NCBI GenBank assembly: GCA_030447865.1 | Contig: JAUJOD010000006.1 | Coordinates: forward strand, 24,944-88,943 | DNA: 64,000 nucleotides | From: Nocardioidaceae bacterium | Lineage (GTDB): Bacteria; Actinomycetota; Actinomycetes; Propionibacteriales; Nocardioidaceae | Direction: 5' to 3' | Shown here: positions 35,945 to 45,896 of the stretch, piece after piece | Position numbering within the stretch: position 1 is the stretch's first letter | Layout of the letters: the number at the start of each line of letters is the position of its first letter | Position numbers and translations under genes: made by a program | Notes under the pieces: generated by a model | Seen by the model: only the letters and a program-made list of their open reading frames with translations | Databases searched by the model: none | What the model was told of the DNA's origin: nothing

Positions 35945-37026
35945 CGCAGGCGGTGCATCCAGCCGTGGGTGTCAGGCGTCCGTCCGTACTGGATGTCGAT
36001 GAGGTGTCGGCGCAGCGTTGTTGCCACGGGGCCTGCTTCGGCCCCAGCCGACACCGAGCCGCCGCGCCACTTCAAGGTGTCGATGGGGGTGACAAGTGCG
36101 GCGGTGCCGCAGGCGAAGACCTCGGCGACGGCACCGTCGACGAGCCCGTCGCGCCACTCATCGATGGTGACCCGCCGCTCCTCGACCCGATGGCCAAGCT
36201 CACGCGCCAGCTCGATCACGGAGGCCCGGGTCACGCCCTCAAGGATCGACCCCGTGAGCTCTGGTGTGACGAGGGTGCCATCGGCGTACACGAGAAACAG
36301 GTTCATGCCGCCAAGCTCCTCGACGACCGCCCGCTCGACCGCGTCGAGGAACACCACCTGGTCGCAACCAGCGGCGATGGCTTCCTGCTGCGGTAACAGG
36401 CTGGCTGCGTAGTTGCCGCCGCACTTGGCGGCGCCGGTGCCACCTGGCGCAGCCCGACTGTGCTCCTCGCTGAGCCAGATCGTCACCGGCTTGAATCCGC
36501 CGCGGAAGTAGGGTCCGGCCGGAGATGCGATCACGGCGAACGTCACGTGCATTGCCGGACGTACGCCGAGAAACACCTCCGAGGCGAACATGAACGGCCG
36601 CAGGTAGAGCGACCGCTCCTCCCCCGACGGAACCCAGTCCGCGTCGGTAGACACCAGCGCCTCGATCGCCGCGATGAAGTCAGTCTTCGGCAGCAGCGGC
36701 AGGGCCATCCGCTCGGCTGAGCGCTGGAACCGCGCCGCGTTCACCTCCGGACGGAACGCCCAGATCGACCCGTCGGCATGCCGGTACGCCTTCAGCCCCT
36801 CGAAGACTTGTTGGGCGTAATGCAGAACCGAACACGCCGGATCGACAGTGAACGGACCGTACGGCCGGACGGCTGAGTCGTGCCAACCCTGGTCCGGTGT
36901 CCACGTCGAGGTGAACATGTGGTCGCTGAAGTGCACTCCGAACCCGGGGTCCTGCAGAATCTGCGCTCGGCGGGCCGGATCGGTCCCCCTGGCTGGCTCC
37001 AGGGAGATCTGAGATGACATCGTCAT
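35941..37026 (-). CDS. ilvE: Branched-chain amino acid aminotransferase
   Basis: A 361-residue fold-type IV PLP enzyme catalysing the last step of Val, Leu and Ile synthesis. The PLP Lys is in GGTGAAKCGGNYAAS. The cofactor-binding Glu lies in VEELGGMNLF. Typical blocks YLRPFMFASE and PELTGSILEGVTR are present. ATG 37026 or the ATG two codons later is the start. The 3' end overlaps the convergent gene by four bases. Two 42-nt palindromic repeats separate it from serA. Confidence 0.95.
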   Translation of the reverse strand: MTMSSQISLEPARGTDPARRAQILQDPGFGVHFSDHMFTSTWTPDQGWHDSAVRPYGPFTVDPACSVLHYAQQVFEGLKAYRHADGSIWAFRPEVNAARFQRSAERMALPLLPKTDFIAAIEALVSTDADWVPSGEERSLYLRPFMFASEVFLGVRPAMHVTFAVIASPAGPYFRGGFKPVTIWLSEEHSRAAPGGTGAAKCGGNYAASLLPQQEAIAAGCDQVVFLDAVERAVVEELGGMNLFLVYADGTLVTPELTGSILEGVTRASVIELARELGHRVEERRVTIDEWRDGLVDGAVAEVFACGTAALVTPIDTLKWRGGSVSAGAEAGPVATTLRRHLIDIQYGRTPDTHGWMHRLR

Positions 37027-37073
37027 GGCGTCACGCTAGCCGACGCCCAGCCCGGCGTCGGCAGCCTCCGACT

Positions 37074-37115
37074 TGTCAGACCCCAGTCGACCTATAGCCC
37101 GACTACGTTCTGACA
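37074..37115. repeat. 42-nt palindromic repeat, copy 1
   Basis: Arms TGTCAGA (37074-37080) and TCTGACA (37109-37115) enclose a conserved 28-base centre that itself contains AGTCG and CGACT. Same length and layout as the copies at 37136 and 45141. Confidence 0.85.
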
Positions 37116-37133
37116 GGTTCCGGCCCGAGGAAA

Positions 37134-37179
37134 GTTGTCAGACTCCATTCGACCTATGGACCGACTACGCTCTGACAAC
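37134..37179. repeat. 42-nt palindromic repeat, copy 2
   Basis: Arms extend to nine perfect base pairs here: GTTGTCAGA (37134-37142) and TCTGACAAC (37171-37179). The core from 37136 to 37177 is again 42 bases. It lies 21 bases before the serA stop side and could act as a hairpin terminator for serA, though no T-run follows. Confidence 0.85.
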
Positions 37180-37200
37180 TGTTCGGCGGGCGGGCGACAG

Positions 37201-38784
37201 CTACATGTCGACGGCGCGAGCCAGTTGTGCCTGCATCACCGTGGTGATCTCCTCGAGCACCGGGCCCGGGATGGCGCTGTCGACAGTCAGGGCGACGAGC
37301 GCGCTGCCCCCGGCTCGGTCCCGGGCGACCTGCATGCCGCCGATGTTGATCTGCGCGTCGCCGAGGATGCGGCCGATCGCGCCGACCATGCCCGGCCGGT
37401 CCTCGTAGGTGAAGAAGGCGAGGTGGTCCGCCGGCTCGAGGTCGACGTCGTACCCGTTGATCTCCACCAACCGCTCTCGCTGATGGATGCCGATCAAGGT
37501 GCCCCCCACCGACACCTGACAGCCGTCGGCCAGCGTGCCCCGCAGCGTGACGAGGTTGCGGTGGTCGGGGCTCTCCCGGTCAGTGACCAGCCGTACGGCG
37601 AGCCCACGCTCGGCCGCGAGCAGCGGCGCGTTCACGTAGGAGACGGTTTCCTCGACGACGTCGAGGAACACGCCCTTGAGCGCGGCCAGCTCGAGCACCG
37701 TGACGTCGTACTCAGCGATCTCGCCACGCACCTCGACGTCGAGCTGCTGGGCCACCTCACCAGCGAGCCCGGTGAAGATGCGACCGAGCTTCTCGGTCAA
37801 CGGGATGCCTGGGCGGACGTCCTCGGCGATGATGCCGCCTTGGACGTTGACGGCGTCCGGAACGAGCTCACCACCCAGCGCGAGCCGCACCGAGCGAGCC
37901 ACCGACACGCCGGCCTTCTCCTGCGCTTCGTCGGTCGCTGCACCGAGGTGAGGGGTGACGACGACGTTGTCGAACTCGAACAGCGGGGAGTCAGTGCACG
38001 GCTCGGTGCTGAACACGTCGAGCCCAGCGCCGCCGAGGCGCCCCTCCTTGAGCGCGACGTACAGCGCGTGCTCGTCGACGATGCCGCCACGGGCGGCGTT
38101 GACGAGGATCGCCGTCGGCTTGCACCGCGCCAGCTGCTCCGCACCGATCAGGCCGACCGTCTCAGCAGTCTTGGGCAGGTGCACGGAGACGAAGTCGGAG
38201 TCGGCGATCAACTCCTCAAGCGTCACCAGCCGTACGCCGAGCTGCGCCGCCCGGCCAGCTTGCACGTACGGGTCGTACGCGATCACCCGCATACCGAAGG
38301 CGCTCAGCCGCTGAGCGACAAGCACACCGATCTTGCCCAGCCCGACGATGCCCACCGTCTTCTCGTAGAGCTCGACACCGGTGTACTTGCTGCGCTCCCA
38401 CTCACCGTTCTTCAGCGCCGTGTTCCCGGAGGCGATATTGCGGGCAGCCGCAATGAGCAGGCCGACGGCGAGCTCGGCAGCGCTGATGATGTTGGAGGTC
38501 GGTGCGTTCACGACCATGACACCGGATTGGCTCGCCTGCTTGACGTCGACGTTGTCGAGGCCCACACCGGCCCGCGCTATGACTTTCAAGCGCCTGGCTG
38601 CGGCCAGCGCCTCCGGGTCCATCTTGGTGGCACTGCGGATGAGGATGGCGTCAGCGTCCGGCAGCGCGCGCAACAGGTCAGCGCGATCAGCTCCATTGCA
38701 GTGCCGGATGTCGAAGTCGGTGCCGAGAGCCTCGAGGGTGGCGGGGCTCAGTTCCTCGGCGATCAGGACGACAGGCTTGCTCAC
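37201..38784 (-). CDS. serA: D-3-phosphoglycerate dehydrogenase
   Basis: A 527-residue type I PGDH, first step of serine synthesis. The NAD-binding motif is VGIVGLGKIGVLVAQ, with catalytic Arg in VNAARGGIVDE and catalytic His in VVTPHLGAATDEAQ. The ASB intervening domain (about 310-450) and a C-terminal ACT domain (LAFFTYEDRPGMVGAIGRIL) are both present, so serine feedback is likely. GTG 38784 has AAGGA upstream and gives the family length. Confidence 0.96.
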   Translation of the reverse strand: MSKPVVLIAEELSPATLEALGTDFDIRHCNGADRADLLRALPDADAILIRSATKMDPEALAAARRLKVIARAGVGLDNVDVKQASQSGVMVVNAPTSNIISAAELAVGLLIAAARNIASGNTALKNGEWERSKYTGVELYEKTVGIVGLGKIGVLVAQRLSAFGMRVIAYDPYVQAGRAAQLGVRLVTLEELIADSDFVSVHLPKTAETVGLIGAEQLARCKPTAILVNAARGGIVDEHALYVALKEGRLGGAGLDVFSTEPCTDSPLFEFDNVVVTPHLGAATDEAQEKAGVSVARSVRLALGGELVPDAVNVQGGIIAEDVRPGIPLTEKLGRIFTGLAGEVAQQLDVEVRGEIAEYDVTVLELAALKGVFLDVVEETVSYVNAPLLAAERGLAVRLVTDRESPDHRNLVTLRGTLADGCQVSVGGTLIGIHQRERLVEINGYDVDLEPADHLAFFTYEDRPGMVGAIGRILGDAQINIGGMQVARDRAGGSALVALTVDSAIPGPVLEEITTVMQAQLARAVDM

Positions 38785-38912
38785 AGATGCTGTCCTTCGG
38801 TCCGATCGCGCGTCAATTCGGGTGACCAACTGGCCGTCCGCAGGCGCATCACCACGCCGATGCACTGCCTGAGTCTAGCCATCGGCTGTTGTCGGTCCCG
38901 TGGGCTGCGTCG

Positions 38913-39419
38913 TCAAGCGTCGCGGCGCCATTGTCCTTCCGCCGAGCCAGCCCCGGGCGGGCGCATGAGCACGTGAGTGTCGATGAGCTCCTGCAGACCG
39001 TCCGGGTAGAGCGGCACGTCCAGTCCGGCCCCGTCCAGAGGTCGCCACTCGACCCAGTTCGCTTCTCCGTTGTCGACGAACTCTCGCCCGCCCTCCGGTA
39101 CGGCGTCCGGCTCGGCCAGGCGCCCGGCGTAGACGAAGGCAACCTCGTGGCCGGGCTCCCCGGCGTACACGAAGATGTTCTCCAGCACACCCAGCAACCG
39201 CTGTTCGACGAGCGTGGTGCCCAGCTCCTCGGCGATCTCCCGAGTCACCGCCGCCTCCGACCGTTCGCCCAGCTCGACCCCGCCGCCGAGTGGGCGGTGG
39301 AAGGACGGCGGCGTCTTGGAAGGGTCGTCACCGCGCAAGACGGCGTGATGAGTGCCGGCGGCGTCCATGGCTACCGCGAGGGCCTTGACCTTGATGTAGC
39401 TGCGGTCCACTGGTGGCAC
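38913..39419 (-). CDS. NUDIX hydrolase
   Basis: A 168-residue protein. The Nudix box GGGVELGERSEAAVTREI, continuing AEELGT, is complete with the catalytic REUxEE Glu residues. Such enzymes cleave nucleoside diphosphate derivatives; the substrate is unknown. It lies alone between serA and the IlvC-like gene on the minus strand. Confidence 0.9.
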   Translation of the reverse strand: MPPVDRSYIKVKALAVAMDAAGTHHAVLRGDDPSKTPPSFHRPLGGGVELGERSEAAVTREIAEELGTTLVEQRLLGVLENIFVYAGEPGHEVAFVYAGRLAEPDAVPEGGREFVDNGEANWVEWRPLDGAGLDVPLYPDGLQELIDTHVLMRPPGAGSAEGQWRRDA

Positions 39420-39467
39420 GCGGTCACGTTAGCTGCTCGAGGTAGCGCAGCAGCCCTGTCGCCACGA

Positions 39468-40469
39468 TCAGTGGTGATGAGGCCCGAGCCAGCCCATCAG
39501 TCGGCGCATGTCCTGCGCCGTTTCTTCGATCGGATGCGACTCGCTGCGCTGCCGGAACTCGTTGGCCCGCGGCGCGCCCGTCTGCTGGTCAGCAACAAAG
39601 TCGGCCGTCCACGAGCCGGCTTCAATGGCCCGCAGCACAAGCCTCATCCGCTGCTTAACAGCGTCGTCGAGCAGATAGGCACCTGCTGAGTACGCGCCGT
39701 ACTCACCGGTCTCTGACCAGGCACGGCACTGCTCGGCAAGCCCTGCCTCATACATCAGATCGACTGCCTGCTTCAGCTGGTGCAGGCACTCGAGGTAGGC
39801 AACCTCGGGCTGGTATCCAGCTTCAACAAGAGTCTCGAAACCCGACCGGACCAACTCCGGCACGCCACCGCACAGCACCGCCTGCTCCCCGAACAGCTCC
39901 GCCTCGACCGCTTCGGTGAACGTCGTCTTGATAGCGCCCGCTCGGGTGCCGCCGATCGCCTTGGCGTAGGAGAGCGCTAGCTCCCAGGCCTTGCCGGAGG
40001 GGTCCTGCTCCACGGCCACCAGCATCGGGACTCCTCTGCCCTCCTCGAACTCGCGGCGCACCACCGGCCCGCGTTCGATCGGGGCGACCAAGAGGACGTC
40101 GACGCCTTCCCGTGGCTTGACGTACCCGTACCGGACCGCGAACCCACGCCCGAAAAGGACCGAGTCACCGTCGACCAGGTTCGGTTCGATGGCATCGCCG
40201 TAGAGGTTCGGCAGCTCCTGGTCGGACCCGAGCAGCACCACCAGATCGGATTCCTCGCATGCCTCGTACGGCGTCACGACGCGCAGACCCTCAGCCTCGG
40301 CGTCCGCCCGGTCGGGTGAGGTCTCCTCGAGGCCAACCCGTACGTCGACCCCGGAGTCGCGTAGCGAGAGAGCGTGCGCCTGAGCCTGGTCGCCGTACCC
40401 GAGGACGGCGACATTGCGGCCCTGTACGACGGCTAGGTCGGCGTCGTCGTCGTAGAACAGCTCAGCCAT
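39468..40469 (-). CDS. IlvC-like protein lacking key ketol-acid reductoisomerase residues
   Basis: A 333-residue protein, clearly homologous along its full length to class I ketol-acid reductoisomerase (for example FYDDDADLAVVQGRNVAVLG, GGTRAGAIKTTFTEA, LFGEQAVLCGG). But conserved active-site positions are changed. The GHG histidine is Arg108, the PKGPGH lysine is Ile131, the first metal Asp of DLFGEQ is Glu191, and the second Glu of ECLHELK is Gln231. Glu195 and Glu227 remain. The dinucleotide loop reads GYGDQAQAH instead of GYGSQGHAH. It sits where ilvC usually precedes serA, yet ilvB, ilvN and leuB are absent. It is probably not a working KARI; a changed reaction or a regulatory role is possible. 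ATG 40469 has GGAGGTGC upstream. Confidence 0.8.
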   Translation of the reverse strand: MAELFYDDDADLAVVQGRNVAVLGYGDQAQAHALSLRDSGVDVRVGLEETSPDRADAEAEGLRVVTPYEACEESDLVVLLGSDQELPNLYGDAIEPNLVDGDSVLFGRGFAVRYGYVKPREGVDVLLVAPIERGPVVRREFEEGRGVPMLVAVEQDPSGKAWELALSYAKAIGGTRAGAIKTTFTEAVEAELFGEQAVLCGGVPELVRSGFETLVEAGYQPEVAYLECLHQLKQAVDLMYEAGLAEQCRAWSETGEYGAYSAGAYLLDDAVKQRMRLVLRAIEAGSWTADFVADQQTGAPRANEFRQRSESHPIEETAQDMRRLMGWLGPHHH

Positions 40470-40586
40470 CGCACCTCCTCTCCGCTGCCCGGTTCGTGGA
40501 GTAGTTCCGGCACCAGGTGCCGGGGATCCTTTACAAACCCCGCCGCTGGCTCGAGAACTCATCGACGTGGTCTCGTTCTGCGAAAG

Positions 40587-41030
40587 TCATCGAAGCGGCT
40601 TGACCATGATGAGGCAAGGATTGCCCGGCCGGAGGTCGTGGGTCTCCTCTAGCGGCTCAAACCCACACGAGAGATAGAAGGCACGGGTTGCGGCGTACCC
40701 GACATCCGGCCGGGACATCCCAAGAGTCTTGACCTGCAAGAGCCTGCACCCGTCATTGATGAGTTGGGTCTCGAGCGTCGCCACCAGCGCTTTGCCGATA
40801 CCCCGGCGATGCCACTGCGGATCGACGGCCATCAGGTGAATCTCGGCGGAGCCTGGGAAGTGTCTCCGAGACAGGAGAACGCCCACCGGGTCGCCTGAGC
40901 GCGCGACTAGGCCAGGCAGGTGCGTCGCCGATTCGACGTACTCAGCATTCGCCTCGGGTATCCCGAACCAGGACGGGAGGGCCCTGAGTAGTCGCTCGGT
41001 GATCGCAGCCAACTCATGAGACGGGGCCAT
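40587..41030 (-). CDS. GNAT-family N-acetyltransferase
   Basis: About 147 residues. The acetyl-CoA loop is VDPQWHRRGIGKALVATLE, and the C-terminal block YAATRAFYLSCGFEPLEE is standard for the family. The start is uncertain: ATG 41030 gives a compact domain, ATG 41063 or 41102 would extend it. Acceptor unknown. Confidence 0.8.
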   Translation of the reverse strand: MAPSHELAAITERLLRALPSWFGIPEANAEYVESATHLPGLVARSGDPVGVLLSRRHFPGSAEIHLMAVDPQWHRRGIGKALVATLETQLINDGCRLLQVKTLGMSRPDVGYAATRAFYLSCGFEPLEETHDLRPGNPCLIMVKPLR

Positions 41031-41148
41031 CCCAACGATCTCGCATCCCCCCGTGCCGCCCATTCCGAAAGCATGCCAGCGAGCTGGTCTCGCGGTCATC
41101 ATCAGGACCGGCTCGGCTAGCGCCGGGTCGGCGCGTTCGGGCCTCAGG

Positions 41149-41643
41149 TCAACGACGACGGATGGCGAACATGTAGCAGCCCGCCTGAACGTTACGGCTG
41201 TGTACGACTGCAGCGGCTGGGGCGGAAAGCAACCGGAGGATGTCCGTTTCTGCCGCTGGCCCGTCGGTAATTGTCGTGTCGAGCAGGTCACCTGCTGCCG
41301 TATAGGAGCGCAAGACCTGCTGGCGGTGCCGGAAGCCTTCTGGGTAGCGGCCGCCATCTTGGTAGCCGGGGCAGTCGTCCGCGTGGATGAAGACGGGGCC
41401 TACCTCGGCGTAGACGCTGTCAGGAGCGTCGTGCAGCGGCCGCCAGGCAATCAGTGCAACTCGCTCATCCTCGCGGGCTTCGCGCAGACAGCAGCGCAGC
41501 GGCGTCCCCGGCTCCTTGTCGTTGACGAAGACGCGCACGGCATGACCGAAGTCGTCGAAGCCGATCGATCGGATGCGATGCAACTCCTCAGAGGGGAGGG
41601 CCTCGAAGGAAAGCGTCGACATAGTCGTAGCGGGTGTTGTCAT
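41149..41643 (-). CDS. DUF1203-family protein
   Basis: A 164-residue protein with DUF1203 blocks: PLRCCLREAREDERVALIAW, YAEVGPVFIHADDCPGY, FRHRQQVLRSY and HSRNVQAGCYMFAIRR. Function is unknown for the whole family. ATG 41643 is 117 bases from the gatB stop side, on the same strand. Confidence 0.85.
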   Translation of the reverse strand: MTTPATTMSTLSFEALPSEELHRIRSIGFDDFGHAVRVFVNDKEPGTPLRCCLREAREDERVALIAWRPLHDAPDSVYAEVGPVFIHADDCPGYQDGGRYPEGFRHRQQVLRSYTAAGDLLDTTITDGPAAETDILRLLSAPAAAVVHSRNVQAGCYMFAIRRR

Positions 41644-41759
41644 GGCTCAACCATCGCTTGCCACAGCGGCCTTTGCTGGCGGCAATCGGACTTCGCGCTG
41701 GCGGCCAGGTGGGCATGTGGGGGGCCCATCTCGGGCGGCAAGGCACAAGGCCCCCGGCG

Positions 41760-43280
41760 TCAGTTGAGCTTCTCGAGGATCAGTTCCCGCACTCGCCCGG
41801 CGTCGGCCTGACCGTGCATCTCCTTCATCACCGCGCCGATCAACGCACCGGCTGCCGCCATCTTGCCGGCGCGGATCTTTTCGGCGACGCCCGGGTTGCC
41901 CGCGATCGCGCGGTCGACAGCGGCCGACAACTTCCCTTCGTCGGAGACGACCTCAAGGCCGCGGGCGCTCACCACCTGCTCGGGCGACCCTTCACCGGCC
42001 AGTACGCCGTCGAGCACCTGCCGAGCGAGCTTGTCGTTGATCCGCCCCGCATCGACGAGGGACTGGACCGCCGCGACGTGCTCCGGAGTGATCCCCAGCT
42101 CGTCAAGAGCCACTCCTGCGTCGTTCGCCCGGCGAGCCAGCTCCGACAGCCACCACTTCTTCGCTGCCGCCGGACTAGCTCCAGCAGCGACGGTCTGCTC
42201 GACCAGTAGCAGCGCTCCAGCCCCCACAACGTCACGCATCTCGAGGTCGGAGAACCCCCAGTCCGCCTGCAGTCGAGCACGGCGTATGGCCGGCGGCTCA
42301 GGAAGGCTGGCTCGCAGCCGCTCGACCTCGGTCACCGAGGGAGCGATCGGGACCAGATCAGGCTCGGGGAAGTACCGGTAGTCCTCCGCTTGCTCCTTGC
42401 TGCGCCCTGAGGTTGTGACGCCGGTGTCCTCGTGCCAGTGCCGGGTCTCCTGGACGACTCGTCGGCCGGTCGCCAGCCGGGCCGCCTGCCGGCTGACCTC
42501 GTAGCGCACCGCCCGCTCCACCGATCGCAGCGAGTTCACGTTCTTGGTCTCACTGCGAGTGCCGTACGGCGCGCCGGGGTCCGGCCGCAGCGACAGGTTG
42601 ACGTCGCAGCGCAACGAGCCCTGCTCCATCCGAACGTCGGACACCCCAAGCCCGAGGAGCAGCTCGCGCAGCCACCCGACGTACGCCCGTGCGACGGCTG
42701 GGGCGAGTCGACCGGTGCCCTCGATCGGCTTGGTGACGATCTCGATCAGCGGGATGCCGGCGCGGTTGTAGTCGACCAGCGAGTGGTCCGCGCCATGGAT
42801 GCGACCGGTGGCGCCGCCAACGTGCAGCGACTTACCCGTGTCCTCTTCCATGTGGGCGCGCTCGATCCCGATCCGGAACGGCTGACCGTCGACGTCGATG
42901 TCGACCCCGCCGTTGACGGCGATCGGTTCGTCGTACTGCGACGTCTGGAAGTTCTTGGGCATGTCGGGGTAGAAGTAGTTCTTGCGCGCGAAGCGGCACT
43001 CGGCGGCGATGTCGCAGTTCAGCGCCAAGCCGATCCGGATCGCCGACTCGACGGCAGCCGCGTTGAGCACCGGGAGCGCACCCGGCAGCCCCAAGCAGAC
43101 AGGGCAGGTCTGGGTGTTGGGCTCCCGACCGAAGACCGTGCTGCAACCGCAGAACATCTTGGAGGCGGTGTTGAGCTCGACGTGCACCTCGAGCCCCAGC
43201 ACGGGGTCGAACCGCGAGAGCGCCTCGTCGTACGGCATCAACTCGGCAGCGGTGGTGGACCTTGTCGAGACCGCTGTCAT
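41760..43280 (-). CDS. gatB: Aspartyl/glutamyl-tRNA amidotransferase subunit B
   Basis: A 506-residue subunit that holds the mischarged tRNA and activates Glu-tRNA(Gln). It has [18 protein letters not shown], with [19 protein letters not shown] supplying the zinc cysteines, and the C-terminal GatB/Yqey helical domain ending [23 protein letters not shown] 43280 overlaps the gatA stop (ATGA). Third gene of gatC-gatA-gatB. Confidence 0.97.
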   Translation of the reverse strand: MTAVSTRSTTAAELMPYDEALSRFDPVLGLEVHVELNTASKMFCGCSTVFGREPNTQTCPVCLGLPGALPVLNAAAVESAIRIGLALNCDIAAECRFARKNYFYPDMPKNFQTSQYDEPIAVNGGVDIDVDGQPFRIGIERAHMEEDTGKSLHVGGATGRIHGADHSLVDYNRAGIPLIEIVTKPIEGTGRLAPAVARAYVGWLRELLLGLGVSDVRMEQGSLRCDVNLSLRPDPGAPYGTRSETKNVNSLRSVERAVRYEVSRQAARLATGRRVVQETRHWHEDTGVTTSGRSKEQAEDYRYFPEPDLVPIAPSVTEVERLRASLPEPPAIRRARLQADWGFSDLEMRDVVGAGALLLVEQTVAAGASPAAAKKWWLSELARRANDAGVALDELGITPEHVAAVQSLVDAGRINDKLARQVLDGVLAGEGSPEQVVSARGLEVVSDEGKLSAAVDRAIAGNPGVAEKIRAGKMAAAGALIGAVMKEMHGQADAGRVRELILEKLN

Positions 43281-44785
43281 GCCGCTGCGTCCAGTTCGGG
43301 CGCGCGATCGAGCAGCGGGCCGCCCCAGCGCTCGTGCAGCATCGCCTCCAGCGCCGCCGCTACCCGGTAGAGCCGGGCGTCCTCCAGCGCCGGCGCGAGG
43401 ATCTGTACGCCGGTCGGCAGGCCGTCCTCGTCGGCCAACCCGCTCGGCAGTGAGAGCCCCGGCACGCCTGCCAGGTTGGCTGGAATCGTCGCGATGTCGT
43501 TGAGGTACATCGCCAACGGGTCGTCGAGCTTCTCACCGATCTTGAAAGCGGTCGTGGGGGCGGTCGGCGACATCAAGACGTCAACCTGCTCGAACGCCGC
43601 TGCGAAGTCTTGCGAGATGAGCGTGCGAACCTTCTGCGCCTGCCCGTAGTAGGCGTCGTAGTAGCCACTCGACAACGCGAACGTGCCGAGGATGATCCGG
43701 CGCTTCACCTCGTCGCCGAGACCCGCCTCCCGGGTCGCCGCCATCACCTGCTCGGCACTGGGGGCAGCTACGTCGTCGGGCAGCACCCGCAGCCCGTAGC
43801 GCATCGCGTCGAACTTCGCCAGGTTGCTGCTCGCCTCACTGGGCAGGATCAAGTAGTACGCCGCCAAGGCGTACTCGAAGTGCGGGCAGGACACCTCGAC
43901 CACGTCGGCACCGGCACCGACGAGGAGGCGAACCGCCTCGTCGAAACGGTCCCGAACGCCGCGCTGGTAGCCCTCGCCGCCGAGCTCCTTGACGACGCCG
44001 ACCCGCAGACCGTCGACGTCGCTCACCTGGGCCGCGGCCGCCATCGACGGCCACTGCACGTCGATGCTTGTCGAGTCCATCAGGTCATGGCCGGCGATAA
44101 CGTCGTGCAGCAGCGCTGCGTCGAGCACCGTACGGGCGACCGGCCCTGCCTGGTCGAGGCTGCTCGCGAGCGCGACGAGGCCGTAGCGGGAGACACCGCC
44201 GTACGTCGGTTTCACCCCGACGGTGCCGGTAACCGCCCCCGGCTGGCGGATCGAGCCGCCGGTGTCGGTGCCGATCGCCAACGGGGCCTCGAACGCCGTG
44301 ACGGCCGCCGACGAACCGCCACCTGAACCGCCCGGGATGCGGTGGAGGTCCCACGGGTTTCGGGTCGGACCGTACGCGGAGTGCTCGGTGGAGCTGCCCA
44401 TCGCGAACTCGTCCATGTTGGTCTTGCCCAGGAGCGGCATGCCGGCTGCGCGCAGCGACGTGACGACGCTCGCGTCGTACGGCGGGACCCACCCGTGCAG
44501 GATCTTCGACCCGCAGGTCGTGGGCATCCCACGCGTGACGAGGATGTCCTTGACGGCGATCGGCACACCCAGCAGCGCGCCATCCTCACCCCCCGCCCGC
44601 CGCTCGTCGGCCGCTGCCGCTTGTTCCAGGGCGCCGTCGCCGTCGACATGGAGGAACGCGTGCACCTGGGGATCGACTGCCTGGATCCGGTCGAGATGGG
44701 CGCGCGTGACCTCGACCGAGCTGACGTCGCCACCGCGGAGGGCTGCGGCGAGCGCTGCGGCCGACATGCGCGTCAGGTCGCTCAC
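43277..44785 (-). CDS. gatA: Aspartyl/glutamyl-tRNA amidotransferase subunit A
   Basis: A 502-residue amidase-signature enzyme that releases ammonia from glutamine. The Ser-cisSer-Lys triad is visible in [10 protein letters not shown] (Lys), [11 protein letters not shown] (cis-Ser region) and [12 protein letters not shown] (nucleophile Ser). GTG 44785 overlaps the gatC stop by four bases. Confidence 0.97.
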   Translation of the reverse strand: MSDLTRMSAAALAAALRGGDVSSVEVTRAHLDRIQAVDPQVHAFLHVDGDGALEQAAAADERRAGGEDGALLGVPIAVKDILVTRGMPTTCGSKILHGWVPPYDASVVTSLRAAGMPLLGKTNMDEFAMGSSTEHSAYGPTRNPWDLHRIPGGSGGGSSAAVTAFEAPLAIGTDTGGSIRQPGAVTGTVGVKPTYGGVSRYGLVALASSLDQAGPVARTVLDAALLHDVIAGHDLMDSTSIDVQWPSMAAAAQVSDVDGLRVGVVKELGGEGYQRGVRDRFDEAVRLLVGAGADVVEVSCPHFEYALAAYYLILPSEASSNLAKFDAMRYGLRVLPDDVAAPSAEQVMAATREAGLGDEVKRRIILGTFALSSGYYDAYYGQAQKVRTLISQDFAAAFEQVDVLMSPTAPTTAFKIGEKLDDPLAMYLNDIATIPANLAGVPGLSLPSGLADEDGLPTGVQILAPALEDARLYRVAAALEAMLHERWGGPLLDRAPELDAAA

Positions 44786-45111
44786 GCCTCTTCTCCGAGG
44801 ATGCGCGGGACGCTGAACCTGGACTGCTCCACCTCGGGTGCGCCCGCCAGCACCTCCTCCGGCGCGAGGCTCGGCCGCACCACGTCACGGCGGAACACGT
44901 TGCGCACTGGGAGCGGGTGCGACGTACCAGGCACCTCGTCGGCGGCGACCGAGCTGACGACGGCGACTGACTCGATGATCACGGCAAGCTGCGGGGCCAG
45001 GTGGTCTAGCTCGGCGTCGCTGAGGTCGATCCGGGCCAGCTGCGCCAGTCGCGCGACCTCGTCGCGGGTCATCGCGTGACCAGCGCCTGATGATGCAGCG
45101 GGCTCAGCCAT
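44782..45111 (-). CDS. gatC: Aspartyl/glutamyl-tRNA amidotransferase subunit C
   Basis: A 109-residue subunit that stabilises Gat[21 protein letters not shown] is the family opening and [12 protein letters not shown] to [10 protein letters not shown] the usual end. ATG 45111 or ATG 45072 (just before TRDEVARL) may be the start. First gene of the gat operon; a 42-nt palindromic repeat lies 29 bases upstream. Confidence 0.94.
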   Translation of the reverse strand: MAEPAASSGAGHAMTRDEVARLAQLARIDLSDAELDHLAPQLAVIIESVAVVSSVAADEVPGTSHPLPVRNVFRRDVVRPSLAPEEVLAGAPEVEQSRFSVPRILGEEA

Positions 45112-45139
45112 GGCCGCAATCCTAGAGTCACCCCATGAG

Positions 45140-45183
45140 TTGTCAGACTCCAGTCGGTCCCTTGGCCTACTACGGTCTGACAA
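45140..45183. repeat. 42-nt palindromic repeat, copy 3
   Basis: Arms TTGTCAGAC (45140-45148) and GTCTGACAA (45175-45183); the shared 42-base core is 45141-45182. It is located between gatC and the lipoprotein gene, 8 kb from the other two copies. Confidence 0.85.
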
Positions 45184-45224
45184 GTCGTGGGCAGCGCTCC
45201 GCACCCGAGTAGTGCGGCTGCGAC

Positions 45225-45737
45225 TCAGGGCGGACACCCTGGATGCACCTGGGAATCCGGGTCGATCAACTCCCGGAACTCCTGCTCGCTCTTCCAGCCT
45301 TCGGTCTCGACGTACCACTCGCCGGGATGCTCGTCCGCTCCGGCCAGCAGTGTGCTCATGTCAGCCGAGCTACGCGACCGTGAATCCGGCGAGTCGAGGC
45401 TGACCAGCACAACGTCGACGTCGGAAGGGGAGCGTTGGAGGGCGTCGGTCTCAGTGAAGCCCCTCGGCGTCGCGCCCACCGTCAGCTCGCTCAGTACGGC
45501 ACCTGAGTCGTCCACCGACGAGACGATCCAGCTGTCTACAGCCGTCAGCTGTTCACCTTCGTCATTCATCAGTTCCACCGTCACGGTGGTGACGCCCTCA
45601 CATTCCTCACCCAGCAAGTAGTGCAGTTGCCTGTCCTCGATCCGCACGGCGCTGAGGCGCACCGGTTCGCCCGGCATACAGGCGCCGATCATGGCTGCGA
45701 CCACCGCTAGCCAGACGACACGGCAAAACGCAGGCAT
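45225..45737 (-). CDS. Putative secreted lipoprotein
   Basis: A 170-residue protein. The N-terminus CRVVWLAVVAAMIGACMPGE is a signal peptide with an IGAC lipobox-like end, so lipidation at Cys20 is likely. The rest is a beta-rich domain with three further Cys (EECEG, PGCPP) and no recognised family. ATG 45737 gives a normal signal length; an upstream start at 45797 would not. Divergent from the putative toxin gene 160 bases away. Confidence 0.7.
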   Translation of the reverse strand: MPAFCRVVWLAVVAAMIGACMPGEPVRLSAVRIEDRQLHYLLGEECEGVTTVTVELMNDEGEQLTAVDSWIVSSVDDSGAVLSELTVGATPRGFTETDALQRSPSDVDVVLVSLDSPDSRSRSSADMSTLLAGADEHPGEWYVETEGWKSEQEFRELIDPDSQVHPGCPP

Positions 45738-45896
45738 GCTGCCGCTGCCGGTCAACACCCTCCTCCTCCCCAACCGACGAGAGGCCGTCGCGACCAAGTC
45801 GTCAGCACTGCACCCTAGTCAAGGCGACGCCGATGGGGCATGACCCCGGCCGGGACTATTGTCGTGAGCAGGCAGTTTGGCCGTGAGAGGGGCAGA

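Noticed and set aside
37135..38976. A 613-codon open frame on the plus strand, antisense to serA
   Set aside because: It mirrors serA exactly and has no domain. Long antisense frames are usual in GC-rich genes.
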